Counted from the first letter of the stretch, positions 35,840 to 49,092 are shown. The stretch: DNA of 64,000 nucleotides from Avena insularis (GCA_023614405.1 CM042691.1:168488927-168552926); one strand, 5' to 3'. Made by a program: numbers and translations. The notes: generated by a model from the letters alone, not told the origin.

Positions 35840-35875
35840 AATCTCGGGACGAGATTATTTTAAGGGGGAAAGGTC
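35840..35875 (+). promoter_or_regulatory. Pre-PPT inverted repeat and PPT of element D
   Basis: AATCTCGGGACGAGATT (35840-35856), then TTTTAAGGGGGAAAGG, lies before the 3' LTR. The inverted repeat matches those of A, F and B2 although D has no pol frame here. Confidence 0.85.
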
Positions 35876-36449
35876 TGTAACATCCCAATTTTAGCAACGC
35901 TGATTAAATGTCCAAAAGGCAAAAATCAGGGGGAACAAAAACTTTTTCTTGCAATGTGTGCTTACTTATTTGCTTGTTCCCAAGCAACTGCTTGTGTATT
36001 AGCTGTGTACTACTCATCTCAACTCTAGTTTACAAAAAGCTATTTTACGAAAGAGATGTCTTGGCTCACCTTTCATATTCTCAAATGTTCTGACATTTCA
36101 AAACCTGAGCCAAGATGACTTTGACACAATCAAATACTTTACTAGATTCTTTTGACAAAACTATGGAGACATATATGTACTCTCCTTATGTTCTCAATAT
36201 AGAACACTTCAACTACTCTTACCCCTCAGTTTCCAAAACCTTTATTAAAACCCTTTTCATCAAAATCTTGGTAGAAATACCAAGATAATACTTATCCTAC
36301 TTCAAAGCAAGACCCCTTTCAAAATACCCCTCCTTATCTCAAGCTAGGCTTGATGGTAACCCTAGTAGTAGTAAGATAAGTAATAAGATGAATTGCCTTG
36401 ATCTGCTGGTTGATGAATTGCCTTGATCTGCTGTTTGATGAATTGCCTC
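35876..36449 (+). repeat. 3' LTR of element D, first part
   Basis: It begins TGTAACATCCCAATTTT and follows 13832-14405 closely, including the repeated GATGAATTGCCTTGATCTGCTG. It is interrupted at 36450 by B2; the remainder lies beyond the window. Confidence 0.88.
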
Positions 36450-39400
36450 TGTCAACACCCGGATTTTTAATCCCAGATGCCTGTTATGCCATACATCGCA
36501 ATCCTAGGATTACCATTTTTGCGAGACATAACAGATTTGGATATCATAGTACATCATCCATTACAAACCATACATAAGGTCTTACACAATTAAGGATCTC
36601 ATGATCCGGTTTTTAATACAACTCAAGCAGCGGAAAAACATAAAGATAACGATAGTGTAGGAGAAGCTCCATCTTCGGGGTCACATGCAATGCTGACGAT
36701 GGGAGATGATCCTAGTTGTCGTAACCTTCCTGCGGTCCGTCATCCTGATACTCCTCTTCATAGTCTGGCCACGGGAATAGCCAGGGACAAAGACATGAGT
36801 ACTCTTTAAATACCCGCAAACTAATACTAACAAGTTAAGGGTGTTTTTGTAGTAGCATACTAAGCTATAGGGTTGTTTTGCAAAAAGCCAGATTTACCTC
36901 TACTAAGTTCAAAAGCAAAGAAAGCTAGTTGAATGTTTTATAACACCTAAGTGGGAACTTGCATTTCATGTCACAACTCTGTTGTGGTAAATTCAAAGTC
37001 ATAAATTATTTCATAAGTCATTTTGAAAACATCTGACGGGGGAACAATATGGCCACTCCAACTGTCCATAACCGCGGACGCGGCTATTCGAATAGTTTGA
37101 CACTCTGCGGAGATTGTACACTTTCACCACAACATTCGATACATCCGTCAGGAACAATCCTGAATTCACCATACTTAGTATGAGGATAATCAATCTTAAC
37201 CTTTCAATTACATGCCCTAGTATAGGCACCTCTCCCGTGAGTTTGACCTCCTAACCGTGACCAACTGTCATCTTGGGTACTGCACAGGTGGACAATCTTC
37301 ACAAGGTAGGCTCAGCTCAGACCTTGGCCGTAAGGGAACCCATACTAAGGTATATAAATTTCCAGTCAAGCCCTATCTAATTTTCGGGTATTGTGGTTGT
37401 ACGGTAAGATTGGAATGGTATCGCATGCAGATAACCATCAGTTTTATAAAGGGCTAAGGCTCATGCCTCAACATTTGCATCATCAAAATCATCTGGTGTT
37501 CAAGAACACATGTCAAACATTTTCAGTAGAATGACTCATCATTCTAAGGTTTTCATAACCATTTTCACAAAGTATTCCCTTCTAAAGTTGATCAAGTTTT
37601 ATGCTTAGCACTAGCATCTACAAGTGGGGGTAAAAACTAATGAGGGGTAATAAATAAGTGGGGATTAGCTAAGTTCAATCTCATGCCTTAGGATGACATC
37701 AAGATTATCTAACTTATTCCAAATTTTATACTCTTTATGCTACCTTCAGTTATCTTTCTAGAATCTACCAGTCACTATGTAAACTCTAAGATAAAGCTTT
37801 GATAAAGAAAATAAAGTATTAAGCTTGCAAGTAAATCTAGGATTGGGTATCAAGGGGTGTAAGCTTGCTCATTCAACTAGTAGCATTAGGCTTGCATAAG
37901 TAGGGTATCTTGCAGGTGTTAGCTTGCCTTGTGCAGAGCAGTGGTTGAAGTTCTCCTCGGCTTCTTCCTCGTTGTATCCTCATTCCTCCTCGTATCCTTG
38001 GTCGGTACTAGCATCTATAAATAAATACGAGGTACACAATCACCAAACAATACTTAAATATTTCTAAACATCACTCAAAGGTTCACACTAGATGATCTAT
38101 CATCATCACTATCATTACAAGATTAAAGCACTTGTCTTATTTATTTTAATTTGAGAAAAGTAATTTCTACTCATTGAAAAACTACATAAGATTTAATATT
38201 CTCAAACTCAAACATGGGATCATGTTACACATGTCATCACCACATATTTTAGTACATGGGAATGTGATTTAAAGTGGCGTCACAATTTAATAAGGTTTAA
38301 CCTTTTTATTTTAATTAAATAAAGTGACTAGAAATGCCTATGTGGCATTCTTATATTACTTGATCATTATTTATGTAATTAAACCTATATGTTTTTATAT
38401 ATTCTGAAAGGTATGATCAAATGTGATTTTTGAGAGTTGGAATCAACTCAAAAACTCTTATGGTTGAATTTTGAAAAATGTTTGAATGCAGAAAAGCTTC
38501 TGCCTTGTTATTTTTACCATGGTTGATCTATACATCCAAATGGTTTGAATCCAACCGGCTTGGATTAATCATTTCAGTACCATTCTAAAAAACTTAGTTT
38601 CATGCATTTTGGTTCAGTTAATCAAGCTGGGTTGATTTTTGAATCTATGTACAGAACTGTGTTTGAAATTAAATGAATAAAACTAAATTTGAATTGTTGG
38701 GTCGCGCGGGAGGTTTTACTGGGCTGGCCCAGTACGCATAGTGCACGCTCGGGCTAGTTAAGTGGTTGTCCCCACGCGTTAGTGATACGGTGAGGGGCGA
38801 AGCGGTACGGAGCAATGTGGACCATGGGATCTAGTTCTAATCGAACGGCTCTGGTTCATCGTCCATGTCGGGCAGCGCCGACGAGACAGAACCCTAGAGC
38901 GGTAGGGGGGTCATGGGAGGCTCACCGGGGCTCAGGAGAGGGTCGGCGACGGGAGCGAATGACGAAGTCGATGATGGCGATTCTCCTGGTACTCGCAGCT
39001 TCTCCTGGGACGGCTCCAATCGACGGCTTCCTTCTCCTCCAGCAGCGGTGGGCTCCGGCCAAATTCCGATGATGCGCTTCTTGCCTTGCTCCGGGAGTGA
39101 GGTGGGGTGGTTCTGAGGGAGAGGGGAGTGAACTAGTGTGAAGAAAACGAGCGGTGGAGGCCTCTATTTAGAGTGGCCAAAGGGGACCAACGGGCGCGGG
39201 CTGAGCTCGTCGTGGTCGACGGCACAGAGTGCTACTGGCATGGGCGACAGTAGGGGGCGGTGCTGTGCTCCCTGGCGAAGCTCAACGACAGGGTGGCGAG
39301 GCGTGAGGCTGTGTGAATCGGTCGGAACACGTCGATGCTCTAGGCGGGTCCGACGGCGATTTTAATGGCGCACAGCGTGCATGGTCCGCGCGGTGGAGAG

Positions 39401-39908
39401 AGGGCATGTCTGCGGGGTTGCCAGGGCGATGATGATCACGCACGCACGCGGCGAAGGCGGCACATGGTCTGTGGGTGCTGGTCGAGGGTGGCGCACTGGC
39501 GCGCTCTCTGCTCGCTCGCATAGTGGTTTGTCATGGTCTTGTCGTGTGGTCCAGGGGCTGGCAGTGCTCGGGGCCGGGACAGGGAGTGGCGGTGGATGGT
39601 GGAGTGCCTGCTAGACATGCTTGCTAGGCTTGGTGCTGCTCCTAGCTTGCTGTCGACAATGGGGTGGCAAGGTGAGTGTCGGCATGCTTGCCATTAATGG
39701 AATGGTATGGTTTACAGTGAGATAGAGGGGTTAAACAAGTTAGATGATCTACTAAGGGTGTAGAGTGAGCTAGATAGGGAACAAGTTAGGCCAAAATTAC
39801 TACACACTATAGTGTTTGATGTTTGTTTGATTTGTATCTGCAAGGTGTTTGATAAAATGGCCACAAGAACTTTGAATTTAAATTTTGGATTCAAACTTGG
39901 TGGGTTTG
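36450..39908 (-). repeat. 3' LTR of B2, distal part
   Basis: Read on the plus strand it begins TGTCAACACCCGG (the LTR end). It carries family-B exon-like block 3 (about 36716-36770), block 2 with an early stop (near 37925-38030), the conserved hairpin core (about 37040-37090) and block 1 (about 38935-39080). The 36450-39908 part plus 48502-49032 totals about 3990 bp, close to the 4031-bp solo LTR. Confidence 0.9.
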
Positions 39909-42900
39909 TGTAGCACCCCGGACAAATCCACTACTAGAAAATCGTGTGTTAAATAATACTTTGTGCATTGTCATGTCATCATGCATGATTTATCTAAAAC
40001 TATTTTCTAAAAGCCTATTTTTGTTTTATAAAATTAACCTTCTTTTATTTCGAAACAAAGTCTCATAATTATCTGCTAAACTATTTCACTAAAAAGTATT
40101 TGCTAAAAAAGATTTAAAACAAAACAAAAGAAATAAATATTTTACAAAATAATAAACCTAAATCTAGAACTAAACCGGCCAAGCCCAGCCGGCTGAAACC
40201 CTAACCATCTACCCAAAAACCAAACCCTAACCTACCCTCCCCACTTCCCCAGCAGCCGCCACCACCCATCAGCCGCCACCCACGCACACCACACCCAGAA
40301 CCACACAAACCAATCAAACCCAAGCTGACCCTCACCATCGCACGCACACGATGCACAGGCCCCAGACTCGATCCCCCACATCGTCCCACACTCACCGTCC
40401 ACCCCGCTCCTCATTGACCCCACCCTGCGTACCCGCTCTCTCTCTTTCCTCGCGTCACAACCTCACCCTCTTCTCCTCGAGCTCCTCCCTGTTGCCTCCC
40501 TGCATCGATCCCCACCAAGCTCCCCGCCTCGCCTCAACCAGCAGCAGGACCCGGCCGCGCCTACCTCGCCGCTGTGGCCCCCGTCTGCGTCGCCTCTGCA
40601 ACTGCCCTGGCCTTCCTCCGCTCCTCCCATCGCCAGGTCGTCGTCCTGTCTCGGCATCAGGCCGGCGACGCCGCTCTCCAAGGTCTCCCTGGCGCCTCCA
40701 CCTCGCCTCCTCTTCTATGCCCGTTCCCGCGGCCGCGCGTCCTCCCCGACCTTGGATGAAGCTCTGCACCGACATGGTCTCCGCCATGCTGCTGACCTCG
40801 CGGGCGCGCTGCCGCGTGCTTCCCCACGTCGTCTACCTCGCCTCCCTCGCCACCGGTGCTCCCCCGTGTCGCCCTGCACGCGTCCCCGGCCGCGTGCGTC
40901 GCCTCCTCGTCGCGACCCTCTGCTCGGCCTCGCCGGGTACCTCCTCCATGTCTGCTAGTCGCCGCTTTGGCTCGGTCCACCGCATACGGTGCCTTCCACC
41001 TTGCTCTCATCCCGCGCGACACAGGTGTCCGCGTCCTCTGCCTCCGTACAAACAACGGGCCACATCAGGTTGTCCTCAACAATCTCGCGTGTCCGTGTGC
41101 ACAGTATTCAAGGATACCTGCATTTATGTTTGTTTGGAGATATGATGTTGTCCTGATCCTTAGTGAGGAGACATGGTGATGCGGTGAAAATGCTTGCTGA
41201 CCAAGGCCGGAACAAGGACTATATCCCGCGCGAGGTTAAGATGCCAAGGCCGTCTCATCGACAAGATCTCCACCAGTTCGATGCTATGCCATGGATGCCG
41301 ACTAGATCTCCGTCACGGACCGAAGACCGATCCCCCCGAACCCTCGGAACCCCAAGATCGCCTTTCGATGTGTGACCCCTATCCAAGACCCCTCATATTT
41401 TTATAATATATGATATTGATCTTGTTGCATATTAAATGACATGTTTGCACACATATTGTGGGTGTTTGGGGGTATCTAGATGATTCACCTAAATTAAATC
41501 TAGAGACCATATGCGGGCGAATCTAGTCTAATATTGGTCCCATTTAAATTTGTGCATCGAATCGGTGATATAATTTTTCCTTGTTAAGACAACATTTAAA
41601 ATTGTGGGGTATCTAAATAACTTGAACCATCTAAGTAAATGTCGGGACCTCGGTTCCATTTAATATTGCCTAGATGCATTACATCCTTGCATTGTCATAC
41701 ATCATACATGCATCATGCCCGATCTTTTGCCGTAGTAATAAATAGTGCATCCGGTGTTTCTTCTAGTGTTTTGCTTCTTTGCTGATTAGGCCGATGAGTT
41801 GATGCGAGTGTCGACCCGATCTTCGTATGAACCTTCGGCAATGTTTTCAGGCAAGAATTCTCCCCCTTTCTACCTATCTTACTTTTATAGTCTTTATTTC
41901 CTCCTGTTGATCTATTGCTATCTGTGATGCGATGCTCTAGTTTTCGTTCCCGTGATATCCCTTGCAGCCATTAAATTGCCTTGGACACATCCTATTACCT
42001 GTTGTTTGGTAGATAGTCAGCCTTGCGAGTCGTAGTTGCTTGCGCGGGTGTTGCATCGCTCCGTCGATGTTTCACAGTTGTTGGAGTAATGACTTATGTT
42101 TAATGTTGGAGATGATTACAACTTTAATTACCGTTTTATAACTAAAATAAAAGTAGGTAAATAATGCAGAGGCACAGGTGGACAATAGATGTTATTTGGT
42201 TTTTAACCGTCCACTTGTGTCCCGTAGGATCTCGAGTACTTGATACCTGTTCTTTGAATATTCGCACTATCCGCATGTGGGACCATGAATCCCCCTAGCC
42301 GGAGCTTGAGTCGTATCTTATTTCTTGGGGCCACAAGTAGTTTGGGGCTTTATTACTATCATGTACTTATGCCATGCTTTACTGCTTTATTATGATTGCG
42401 CGTGGAGCGCCTGTACTGTTTTGGAAACCCGTGCCACGTTTTCGCGGTATCGACAAGCCCAGTCACATTTTTGGGTTCCCAGTCGTTTACAGCCGTCGTC
42501 ACAAACCTCTGGGTCCGTCTCGGAGCCGGCCAACTTCGTAGCGGGTATCTTGGTGAGGTGGCCCCCTGAAATTTATATGAATCTTGCAATTGCTCTATCG
42601 TGATGCCTCGTTGGGTTTTCATTTGGTTTTTCTCGAGGTTGATCATGCGTGTGTTGCTATTTGTGCCCCCCTGCAGGGTAAAACTTTCTGAAAGCCGTGT
42701 CCACGGTTATGGACGACTTGGAGCACAGTATCTCAATCATAGACAACTATAACTAAAGTAGTGTTATAAATATGACTTTATAATGACTAGTAATCAGCTT
42801 CACTATAATGTAATGGCTAAATAAAAGTGCCAATAATTGCTGGTTTGGGTTGTCACCTGTTACCATTGTATCTGACTAGTAAGTATTGCAACTACAACGG

Positions 42901-43741
42901 AATGGCTAAATAAAAGTACCAACGACTGCTGGGTTTTGGGATGCCTCATACTATATGTATCTGACTAGTAAGTACTACAACCACAACGGAATGGTTAATT
43001 AAAACTGCCCACTTCTTATTATATCAGGATGACTCATGCTATCTATATCTGACTAGTAATTGTCATAACTATAACGGAATAAATAAAACTGCCAACTGTA
43101 TGAGTTCCTCGGTTGACTTCCTCGTTTGGTCTCGAGGGGGAAATACCAGGATGGGTATGCTTGGTGATAGTTTCAGGTTGGATCCGAATAGGTATTTCTT
43201 ATCCCTATCTGATAGCCACCAGCTGTATTGAGTCTCTATAGGTTGTTTAGTGCATGCTGCGCTGCCGCTTCAGTCCACCATACCTATGTAGGCGAGGACC
43301 GCTGCATTCTAGTCTCGCCGTGTACTGGCCTCAGTACTGACTACTCTCTTTTTCCTTCGCCTTTGTCGGCACCCCTTTTGTTAAGAAGGTTTTGAGATCG
43401 ACGTCGTTAGCAGGGTACCCTTCTGGCTTGGCCTGGGCAGGGTTATGGACGCCATTGGTTATTCTTCAGGGCTCTTAGCTCAATTTGCATCTTGTCCGCA
43501 CTAGGACGCTGTATTGTTTTGAAGGTGATTTGGATCTTTGTATTGTATACCTGTATTCTTGACTCTTTGAGTCATTGTTGTATATATCTGTTCTGTGGGT
43601 TCCATCGTGGACTATTGTGTAATGGTATTACTTCGATTTCCACCCGCACGAAAGTGCGTGGTGGGCACCTTTGAATCGTTTCTATGCGGGTTAGGCGGGA
43701 ATCGCTGAAACTTGCATAGGGCCGATTCTGAGGGTGTTACA
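39909..43741 (+). repeat. 5' LTR of element C
   Basis: It begins TGTAGCACCCCGG and ends GGGTGTTACA. A GC-rich part (40340-41050) holds a 264-codon open frame at 40351-41145. An exon-like block ends at 41850 (TTTTCAG before GCAAG). The conserved core AGCCGTGTCCACGGTTATGG lies at 42699-42718. An 89-bp tandem repeat is at 42785-43138. Confidence 0.93.
42785..43138 (+). repeat. 89-bp tandem repeat in the 5' LTR of C
   Basis: Four units are marked by GACTAGTAA at 42785, 42874, 42963 and 43051 (spacing 89, 89, 88). Three of the four units contain AATAAA (TAAATAAAA context); one has AATTAAA instead. Confidence 0.85.
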
Positions 43742-44743
43742 GAGTGGTATCAGAGCTTAGCAGTTACGATACCCCACCGGTCCAGCCTGTAGGATAACCT
43801 AGCTAACACACGTTGTAGAGTGTCAAAATTATTTTGAAAAAAATCGGTTGGATATATCTGAGTAGGTCTGCTTTTACTCCTTACCCCTGTGCTATTCTCT
43901 TCTTACCTCTGCGTGTTTTGAATCTGCTCTCTTATCTTTCCTTCGAGTCCAGTATTTCTCGCGGTTGGGTTTTTGTCGTACCTTTAGGGTTCGCTTCCTT
44001 CCTTTTATAACGATGGTGCTACAAACATCTAATCTGCATCTCGTCTGTTGTACCCTTCATCCAATCTTTTTGTTCTTGAACTCTTTATCTGTATGTGCAC
44101 CTTGCTGGATATCCGTATCTTTGAAAAACATATGAGAAGGACGAGCATTGGTGAAGTTGGAGTATACCTTGAGCATGTGTTGTTCATGCCAATGGAACCA
44201 TCGCGAAACCTAATCGTTATGTATTTTCATAAAATTTCTTTTGTATCTTTCGGTGTATTCCAACGTGATGACCTCATCTACATCAGATCCGATGCAGGGC
44301 TTGCATCACCCCTCTGTTTCGAATACCGCTTATGAAGATCATCATTCTAAATTTCGAGAGTTGTGTTGCACGATTTTCCTATTCATGTATGGAATTAATA
44401 GTTTGGGTACGGGATGTACTGATCACCCTAACCGACTCTTACTGTTCACTCTTGTACATTGAACTGGTGGATCACTGTAACTTTTCATCTTTTCACGAAA
44501 GTTAGAGGAGGCCTTATCTTTTGATACCTCTACCTTCGTCCTTTGTTTCTCCGGAGTGTTCTCTCGGCGAACGTGAGCAACAACCCCTTGTTGGTGGTGT
44601 CGCCGATTTCAAGATGAGGCAGGAGTCTTTGTTAGTGGTGTCACGAAGATCTACATGAAGCGAGGAGATTTAGATCGTCGGCCTTCATCCCGGTACCAGG
44701 AGGCCGATCTCGAGGGCGAGATCCATTGTTAGTGGTGTCGAAT
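43742..44743 (+). other. Internal region of C
   Basis: A PBS TGGTATCAGAGC lies at 43745-43756. Short frames (for example 44048-44335) have no retroelement motif. Near the end, GTTAGTGGTGTC-like passages recur at about 44590, 44632 and 44728. The inverted repeat GATCTCGAGGGCGAGATC (44706-44723) is kept, but no good polypurine tract follows. Confidence 0.75.
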
Positions 44744-47700
44744 TGTAGCACCCCGGGCAAATCCACTACTAGAAAATCATGTGTTAAATAATACTTTGTG
44801 CATTGTCATGTCATCATGCATGATTTATCTAAAACTATTTTCTAAAAGCCTATTTTTATTTTCTAAAATTACCCTTCTTTTATTTCGAAACAAAGTCTCA
44901 TAATTATCTGCTAAACTATTTGATTAAAAAGTATTTTCTAAAAAAGATTTAAAACAAAACAAAAGAAATAAATATTTTACAAAGTAATAAACCTAAATCT
45001 AGAACTAAACTGGCCAGGCCCAAAAGGCCCAGCCGGGTGAAACCCTAACCATCTACCCAAAAACCAAACCCTAACCTACCCTCCCCACTTCCCCAGCAGC
45101 CGCCGCCACCCATCAGCCGCCACCCACGCACACCACACCCAGAACCACACACACCAATCAAACCCAACCTGACCCTCACCATCGCACGCACACGATGCAC
45201 ATGCCCCAGACTCGATCCCCCACACCGTCACACACTCATCGTCCACCCTGCTCCTCATTGGCCCCACCCTGCGGACCCTCTCTCTCTCTCTTTCCTCGCG
45301 TCACAACCCCACCCTCTTCTCCTAGAGCGCCTCCCTGCCGCCTCCCTGCATCGATCCCCGCCAAGCTCCCCGCCTCGCCTCAACCAGCAGCAGGACCCGC
45401 CACGCTGGCCTCGCCATCAGGCCCTCTGGCTCAGACGCTCACCCGCCTTCCTCCTTCCTCCTCCCATCGCCAGTCGTCGTCTGTTCGGCAGATCGTCGCG
45501 ACGCCTCTCCAAGGTCACCTGGCGCCCACCTCTCCTCCTCTTCTATGTTTCCTCATGGCCGTCTCCCCGACCTTGATGAAGCTCAGACCGACATGGTCTC
45601 CGCTTATGTTCCCCACGTCGTCTACCTCGCCTCGCCGCCACGGTGCTCCTCGCCATGTCGCTCAGCCACGCGTCTCGCAGGCCTCGGCTTCCTCGCCCTC
45701 GGCTTCCTCGCCTGGGTACCTCCTCCATGTCTGCGCGTCGCCGCTTTGTCGTCCACAGACGGTTCCTCCGCTTTGCTCTCTCATCCCTGCTGCATAGGTG
45801 TTCGTCCTGCCTCGGTACAAACAACGGGCCGCATCAGGTTGGCCTCAACAATCTCGCGTGTCCGTGTGCACATTATTCAAGGATACCAGCATCTATGTTT
45901 GTTTGGAGATATGATGTTGTCCCGATCCTTAGTGAGGAGACATGGTGATGCGGTGAAAATGCTTGCTGACCAAGGCCGAAACAAGGACTATATCCCGCGC
46001 GAGGTTAAGATCCCAAGGTCGTCTCATCGACAAGATCTCCACCGGTTCGATGCTGTGCCATGGATGCCGACTAGATCTCCGTCACGGACCAAAGACCGAT
46101 CCCCCGAACCCTCGGAACCCCAAGATCGCCTTTCGATGTGTGACCCCTATCCAAGACCCCTCATATTTTTATAATATATGATATTGATCTTGTTGCATAT
46201 TAAATGACATGTTTGCACACATATTGTGGGTGTTTGGGGGTATCTAGATGATTCACCTAAATTAAATCTAGAGACCATACGCGGGCGAATCTAGTCTAAT
46301 ATTGGTCCCATTTAAATTTGTGCATCGAATCGGTGATATAATTTTGCCTTGTTAAGACAACATTTAAAATTGTGGGGTATCTAAACAACTTGAACCATCT
46401 AAGTAAATGTCGTGACCTCGGTTCCGTTGTGTATTGCCTAGACGCATTGCATCATTGCCATGTCATACATCATACATGCATCATGCCCGATCTTTTGCCG
46501 TAGTAATGAATAGTGCATCCGGTGTTTCTTCTAGTGTTTTGCTTCTTCGCGGATTCGGCCGATGAGTTGATGCGAGTGTCGACCCGATCTTCGGATGAAC
46601 CGTCGGCAATGTTTTCAGGCGAGCATTCTCCCCCTTTCTACCTATCTTACTTTTATAGTCTTTATTTCCTCCTGTTGATCTATTGCTATCTGTGATGCGA
46701 TGCTCTAGTTTTTGTTCCCGTGATATCCCTTGCAGCCATTAAATTGCCTTGGACACATCCTATTACCTGTTGTTTGGTAGATAGTCAGCCTTGCGAGTCG
46801 TAGTTGCTTGCGCAGGTGTTGCATCGCGCCGTCGATGTTTCACAGTTGTTGGAGTAATGACTTATGTTTAATGTTGGAGATGATTACAACTTTAATTACC
46901 GTTTAATAACTAAAATAAAAGTAGGTAAATAATGCAGAGGCACAGGTGGACAATAGATGTTATTTGGTTTTTAACCGTCCACTTGTGTCCCGTAGGACCT
47001 CGAGTACTTGATACCTGTTCTTTGAATATTCGCACTATCCGCATGTGGGACCATGAATCCCCCTTGCCAGAGCTTGAGTCATATCTTATTTCTTGGGGCC
47101 ACAAGTAGTTTGGGGCTTTATTACTATCCTATACTTATGCCATGCTTTACTGCTTTATTATGATTGCGTTGTGGCGCTACTGCTTTGGAACCCGTACCAC
47201 GTTTGCATGGTATCGACAAGCCCAGTCACATTTTTGGGTTCCCGATGCGTTTACTGCCGTCGTCACAAACCTCTCGGTCCGTCTGAGCCGCCAACTTCAA
47301 TGGGTAGCTTGGTGGGGTGGCCCCCTGAAATTTATATGAATCTTGCAATTGCTCTGTCGTGATGCCTCGTTGGGTTTTCATTTGGTTTTTCTCGAGGTTG
47401 ATCGTGCGTGTGTTGCTATTTGTGCCCCCTGCAGGGTAAAACTTTCTGAAAGCCGTGTCCGCGGTTATGGACGACTTGGAGCATAGTATCTCGATCATAG
47501 ACAACTATAACTAAAGTAGTGCTATAAATTTGACTTTATAATGACTAGTAATCAGCTTCACTATAATGGAATGGCTAAATAAAAGTGTCAACAATTGCTG
47601 GTTTGGGTTGTCACCTGTTACCATTGTATTTGACTAGTAAGTATTGCAACTACAACGGAATGGCTAAATAAAAGTACCAACGACTGCTGGGTTTTGGGAT

Positions 47701-48496
47701 GCCTCATACTATATGTATCTGACTAGTAAGTACTACAACCACAACGGAATGGTTAATTAAAACTGCCCACTGCTTATTATATCAGGATGACTCATGCTAT
47801 CTATATCTAACTAGTAATTGTCGTAACTATAACGGAATAAATAAAACTGCCAACTGTGTGAGTTCCTCGGTTGACTTCCTCGTTTGGTCTCGAGGGGGAA
47901 ATACCAGGATGGGTATGCTTGGTGATAGTTTCAGGTTGGATCCGAATAGGTATTTCTTATCCCTATCTGATAGCCGCCAGCTGTATTGAGTCTCTATAGG
48001 TTGTTTAGTGCATCCTGCGCTGCCGCTTCAGTCCACCATACCTATGTAGGCGAGGACCGCCGAATTCTAGTCTCGCTGTCTTGGCCTCGATCTTGATCGC
48101 TCTTTTTCCTTCGCCTTTGTCGGCACCCCTTTTGTTAAGCAGGTTTTGAGATCGACGTCGTTAGCAGGGTTACCCTTCCGGCTTGGCTTGGGCAGGGTTA
48201 TGGACGCCATTGGTTATTCTTCAGGGCTCTTAGCTCAATTTGCATCTTGTCCGCACTCGGACGCTTTATTGTTTTAAAGGTGATTTGGATCTTTGTATTG
48301 TATACCTGTATTCTTGACTCTTTGAGTCATTGTTGTATATATCTATTCTGTGGGTTCCATCATGGACTATTGTGTAATGGTATTACTTCGTTTTCCACCC
48401 ACACGAAAGTGCCTGGTGGGCACCTTTGAATCGTTTCTATGCGGGTTAGGCAGGAATCGCTGAAACTTGCATAGGGCCGATTCTGAGGGTTTTACA
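44744..48496 (+). repeat. 3' LTR of element C
   Basis: It begins TGTAGCACCCCGGG and ends GGGTTTTACA. It is about 80 bp shorter than the 5' LTR, mainly from many small gaps in the GC-rich part (45330-45830 against 40500-41050). Confidence 0.93.
47543..47897 (+). repeat. 89-bp tandem repeat in the 3' LTR of C
   Basis: Four units are marked by GACTAGTAA or AACTAGTAA at 47543, 47632, 47721 and 47809, with the same spacing as in the 5' LTR. Confidence 0.85.
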
Positions 48497-48501
48497 GTTT
48501 G

Positions 48502-49032
48502 CTAGGCACATACTAGGGAGTGTCTGGTTAGTTGCATTAGTCAAGGGGCACTAGTTTGGTTAGGTTTTGAAAATGGGTGATCTTCACATATGATAAAGAT
48601 TCAATTTTGAATTGTGATTTGAATGAGGTTGCCAAATGTTTCTGTTAGTTTGAAAGGTGGGCTTTAATTCACTTTTAATTGTTCTAGCAAGGGGTGAAAA
48701 GAATTGGGAAAGTTTCTGTTTGAAATCTTGGACTAGAAACACTCAAAGTGACCTAGTGAGCAAGATTGGCAAAAATGACCATTTTCTTTATTTGATTTGT
48801 TTTTAATTTTCTCTTGATTTGTTTCTTCATGGAAATGTTTTATATGATGCTATTTTCATCTTTAATCCATTTCTTGCTATTTAGGTTAATCACACAAGTT
48901 CATTCATGCATTTATCGAATCATCTCATTCACACATGCATTCGTATGATTTTAATTAATCAATGTTTTTGTTAACCCTAATTTTAGTGATTAGAGTTTGA
49001 TGATCATTGTTTTATATTTTTGGGATGTTACA
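48502..49032 (-). repeat. 3' LTR of B2, proximal part
   Basis: This is the AT-rich start of the family-B LTR, ending on the plus strand with GGGATGTTACA (minus strand TGTAACATCCC). It matches the start of the solo LTR (8509 to about 9040) in reverse. No gene is seen. Confidence 0.9.
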
Positions 49033-49035
49033 AAC

Positions 49036-49070
49036 CTTCCCCCCTTAAACAAAATCTCGTCTCGAGATTT
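49036..49070 (-). promoter_or_regulatory. PPT and pre-PPT inverted repeat of B2
   Basis: On the plus strand, CTTCCCCCCTTAAA (49036-49049; PPT on the minus strand) is followed by AAATCTCG...CGAGATTT (49052-49070). Confidence 0.83.
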
Positions 49071-49092
49071 GAAAAAGGAAGAAAAAGATTAC

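Larger units (their letters stand above)
39909..48496 (+). mobile_element. Complete non-autonomous LTR retrotransposon C
   Basis: The 5' LTR is 39909-43741 (3833 bp), the internal region 43742-44743 (1002 bp) and the 3' LTR 44744-48496 (3753 bp). The flanks GTTTG at 39904-39908 and 48497-48501 are a perfect 5-bp TSD. The internal region has a Met-tRNA PBS but no gag or pol. The arrangement resembles large retrotransposon derivatives (LARD-like), though the internal region is very short. It must have been copied and integrated by proteins of a related element. Confidence 0.95.

Noticed and set aside
40351..41145. Possible host gene (264 codons)
   Set aside because: It is within an LTR of element C; the counterpart in the other LTR is broken by several indels. 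Noted as a finding on indel density only.
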